In this document: piece by piece, positions 60,950-64,000 of the stretch
How the letters are laid out: each line of letters opens with the position of its first letter
Position numbering within the stretch: the first letter of the stretch is position 1
NCBI GenBank assembly: GCA_020137815.1
Contig: CM035360.1
Span: 5,498,250 to 5,562,249 of the forward strand
Direction: 5' to 3'
DNA from: Hormiphora californensis
Lineage: Eukaryota > Ctenophora > Tentaculata > Cydippida > Pleurobrachiidae
Length of the DNA stretch: 64,000 nt
Program-made: the position numbers and the translations under genes
Notes under the pieces: generated by a model
Databases searched by the model: none
What the model was told of the DNA's origin: nothing
Seen by the model: the letters and a program-made list of their open reading frames with translations, nothing else

Positions 60950-62281
60950 TCGTATAAAAATGATCTGAAACACCCGATAAAAACACCCCCGTTCGTGCTT
61001 CCATCTCCAAAAATCAATTTCGACCAAAATCAGAAGAAGAGAAAAACATTCGCTCGAACACGCGTGTACCGGTACATGCGCGACGATATTGCGAAACACT
61101 CACAGCGCGAATAATAAATGGGTGTGGATACCCCAGACAATCACAAAACACTGCTTCCATTAACTATCAGGTTCATCACATATCACGAGAAGAATAATAG
61201 CATAACAAACATAATCATGTGATTTTAGCGTGTATCAGTCTGTCAGTTTGTGTGTGTGATTTTAGCTGCTGGTGAAACAAAACATAGCGAGACGGAGAGA
61301 TAATGATGTTGAAGAAATTACACATGCCTCTAGAGGCTTTAGATCACGCTCACGTGGGGTCACATGACACAAAGCACATGACAAATGTAAGCCAATTAGA
61401 GCACGATTCGAGAGCACATGACACAAGAACACACACAAAGAAACGAGCACGAGAAGACAGTGGACGCGTTAGAACAGGTCACGAGGTATCGCTCGACGTC
61501 AAGGGCAACCTCTTGCGGAGGAGATCTGGCATGAGATTTCAAATAATAAATCACAGCGCGCAGCTGCGCGCTACAATCTACGAATTGCGCGTCACTATCA
61601 TTTGACGCCGCGCAATAAAAGTTACATTTTCATTTCTCAAATTCACTTTTTTTTAAATCAAAATTTGAAATTCTGGAAAGTTTTGTTCGAGCCTCTCTTG
61701 GCTCTCGAGAGACCCTCAGTGGTCATCCATACCCAGCACAATGTTGCGTTTACTTTCTACTGAATGATAGATTTAATAAGTGGAATGTTTAAAGTCTGGA
61801 ATTTTTTTAAAGATCGGAGCCACCCTCCCTGCAGGGAGTGGTACTGGTTATGGGAGTGCGAACGAGATTCCTGATATTTGACGAATGAAATACTCATCCG
61901 TGCCGACGATGCACAGGCGCCCTAAGTAAGGGCCCCTTACCGATACCAAATCAAGCGTTCTGGACTTTTGTATGATCGAGGGCTAATTTATTAACAATTT
62001 AATTTATTCTTTTTTTAGTGTTTTTAATAAGTTGTGTTTTGAAGTTGCTCCGGTTGTTGCGAGCAAATATTTCCTGAAGTTCATAAAGACAATGTAATCC
62101 ACTTGAGAAAGTGATACTTTAGAGAGTGCGTTGGCACCATTTTTCTGGGTATATATTCACTATTGAGTGGGATATTAAGTGCATAATTTACATTTACATT
62201 TACATACATTGCAATTTTCCAAAAAGAGTTGAAAAGTGCCAAAGTGGCAGGCTGTACTCAACTTTTGAAACATTTTAGCTG
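60950..62281. other. Upstream region of the VPS33A homologue
   Basis: No coding region recognised. Contains CACGTG/CACATG sites at 61321-61420 with a CCAAT at 61392. A GCGC-rich patch lies at about 61550-61620 and AT-rich sequence up to the ATG. Confidence 0.5.
61321..61420. promoter_or_regulatory. Cluster of E-box sites upstream of VPS33A
   Basis: CACATG at 61321, 61361, 61375 and 61415, CACGTG at 61351, and CCAAT at about 61392. GTCACATGAC at 61359-61368 is one base from the CLEAR element (GTCACGTGAC) that TFEB/MITF factors use on lysosomal genes in vertebrates. The cluster is 0.86-0.96 kb before the ATG. Transcription-factor use here is inference. Confidence 0.4.
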
Positions 62282-63950
62282 ATGAATGACTATTCATCTG
62301 ATGGTATAAAGGTTTCATTTCTGCGTGAACTAGCACGAAGCGACCTCCTAGATCACATCAAACTATGCGAGGGATCCAAGGTAAGATTGAAGATCACAAA
62401 AAACTAGCTGAAATCTAACCTGGAATTCTCAATTTTCAGGTATTATTTTGGGATCCTGCCCTAAAAGGACCGTTTAATCTGATTATTGACTGGCCAATAC
62501 TCAAGAAACATGGCGTGGTTAAAATGTTCGACTTGCAAGAGCACATACCCTCAGAAGTGCTAGAAAACAAATGGCAAAATGTTGTTTTATTGATCAGGTA
62601 AGAAATAACACAATTTACTAACAGAGCGAGCTGGTGGTTCACAATTTGAATGATCACAGATCAGAATATCTAATTTATATACCGGCACCCTTCCTAATGG
62701 GGTCTCAATAATTAGGTTTCAAATTTCACCCCAATTAGACGTTCACCACTGGCCCCCACACCTTCAGCATGGGAACTGAGTGGGTGTCTAATTAGGTTAC
62801 ATACACCCACATAATCTCATTACTTAGCAGCTATGAGCTACTCCAATTACACAGATCTCTAGTAAAACTTACACGTACAAACTGACAGCTCGAATTAATA
62901 AAATGGATTTTTGACAGCCCTCTTTTCCCACAGACCCGAAGTGAAGATGATTGACCTCATCTACCGCTCCATCCGATCAATTTCATCCTCTCAACGTCGG
63001 GAAATAGATTTCCACATCATCTTTGTATCTCGGAAGTCTACCATGTGCATGAGAAGACTTGAAGAATACAAGATCGTGGGAGAATTCAAGAATATTCTGG
63101 AGCTAGAGTTAGATCTGATACCATTCGATCACGATCTGATGACCCTGGAAAACCCGGCCAGTTTCAAGGACATATTCGTGGAACAGGATGATTCTTGTTT
63201 GTTTCAAGTTGCACGATCTCTCATGACACTCCAGGCGTTCTTTGGCGTTATTCCGAATGTCACTGTGCTGGGGGAGAGTGCCAAAAAGGTATATTTGAAA
63301 TCTGCTCCACCAATGTACTCAAACATTGTCTCATGCACTGACTCATTATTTACTCACTTCAAACTTATTTTAGGTTCTGGAGATGATAGAAAGGATGCGT
63401 CAGGAAGTACCTGCAACAGATAAACCCATAGTACCGAAGATTGAAAACCTCATCCTGATTGACAGGAGAATCGATCTGATGACCATGATGTCGTCGCAGG
63501 TCACGTACGAGGGACTTATTGATGAGTTATATGGGATCAAAAACACCCAGGTATTACACCACCCTCTCAGTAAAATATTTATTGTATTCAACATCAAGTG
63601 TGTTATACCGGCCCTTGTGTGTGTTATGTTCTAACCCTCATTTACATTTGTAAAGAGGGTCAAACAAGGGAACATCAAGTGTGCTATACCCGACCCTTGC
63701 TCGACCGTCTCTCACCTCACACAAATGTTATAAAGAAGAACATAACAAACCCGGCCAATATCAATTTAGTTATACCCTTCTTTAATTCCACCTCTCTCAG
63801 GCGACCTTCCCTGGAGCTGCATTTCAATACGACGAGGATGTTCAGGAGACAGCCGCGTCTAAAATGGTGGCTCTAAACAGCAGTGATCCGATATTCAAGG
63901 AGGCCCGGGATTTACATTTTAATGCAGTGGGTCTCTTTCTCACAAGCAAG
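62282..63950 (+). CDS. VPS33A: VPS33A-type Sec1/Munc18 protein, first five exons (continues past window)
   Basis: Exons 62282-62380, 62440-62597, 62934-63288, 63374-63550 and 63801-63950, all GT-AG and in phase, give the first 280 residues; the last donor is at 63951. VPS33A is the SM-family subunit of HOPS/CORVET that guides SNARE assembly for fusion with endosomes and lysosomes. Family marks: FLRELARSDLLDHIKLC near the start, KGPFNLIIDWPILKKHGV, LDLIPFDHDLMTLE, QVARSLMTLQAFFGVIPNV, LILIDRRIDLMTMMSSQ, TYEGLIDELYGIKN and FKEARDLHFNAVGLFL. The TYEGLIDE-YGI motif and the conserved LIPFD-DL stretch favour VPS33A over VPS33B. The start ATG at 62282 has no longer in-frame alternative in this exon. 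About half of the gene lies beyond the right edge. Confidence 0.93.
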
Positions 63951-64000
63951 GTTTGTTGTATGCCAATGCCCATATATGGCCCGATTGTGAAGTTTCATAC

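Overview
The window reads as nuclear DNA of a non-vertebrate animal. It has spliced genes with GT-AG introns, long (GA)n/(CT)n microsatellites, a Helitron, non-LTR retrotransposons, fold-back DNA and one 100-N scaffold gap. The gene content (an AMT-type ammonium transporter, a VPS33A homologue, a kinesin-3 tail protein, an OTU1 homologue) fits a metazoan. A sponge or another early-branching marine invertebrate is my guess; the sequence alone does not settle it.

Layout. 1-5.9 kb: no recognisable gene; microsatellites, the gap and a tandem-repeat block at 3.9-5.15 kb. 5.9-6.4 kb (-): last exon of a single-pass membrane protein with four tyrosine motifs in its tail. 7.0-11.4 kb (+): apparently full-length CR1/L2-type retrotransposon. 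12.4-22.1 kb (-): ten-exon ammonium transporter. Its introns hold an OTU1-like copy with three frameshifts, a 440-bp inverted-repeat element, and a giant fold-back element interrupted by a 5'-truncated RNase H-bearing retrotransposon with a clear 13-bp target duplication. 22.8-40.2 kb (+), divergent from AMT: a 22-exon gene whose product joins an EF-hand and coiled coil to the tail region of KIF13-type kinesins, with no motor domain. Its fourth intron carries an antisense Helitron with an intact 1,695-residue Rep-helicase.

40.2-62.2 kb: about 22 kb without a recognisable protein gene, but not featureless. Between 44.1-48.0 kb and 56.6-61.0 kb I count 44 copies of a 16-nt hairpin (6-bp stem, 4-nt loop, typified by GTTGAGAACACTCAAC). 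Stem bases change in compensating pairs. Fourteen copies form A-B pairs, and the last hairpin of a module is usually followed 10-14 nt later by CCTTTTC, always in + orientation. Between the two hairpin arrays (50.2-55.8 kb) lies another dispersed motif family: about 24 copies around CTGTCAACAAGGTTAGCCC and eight copies of a second motif around GGTCTTACGACGAAC. This tripartite locus is the best candidate for something undescribed.

62.3 kb to the end (+): first five exons of a VPS33A-type Sec1/Munc18 protein, cut by the window edge, with a cluster of CACGTG/CACATG sites about 0.9 kb upstream of its ATG.

AMT and the kinesin-tail gene share a 0.67-kb intergenic region and may share a promoter. 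I see no functional link among the other genes.
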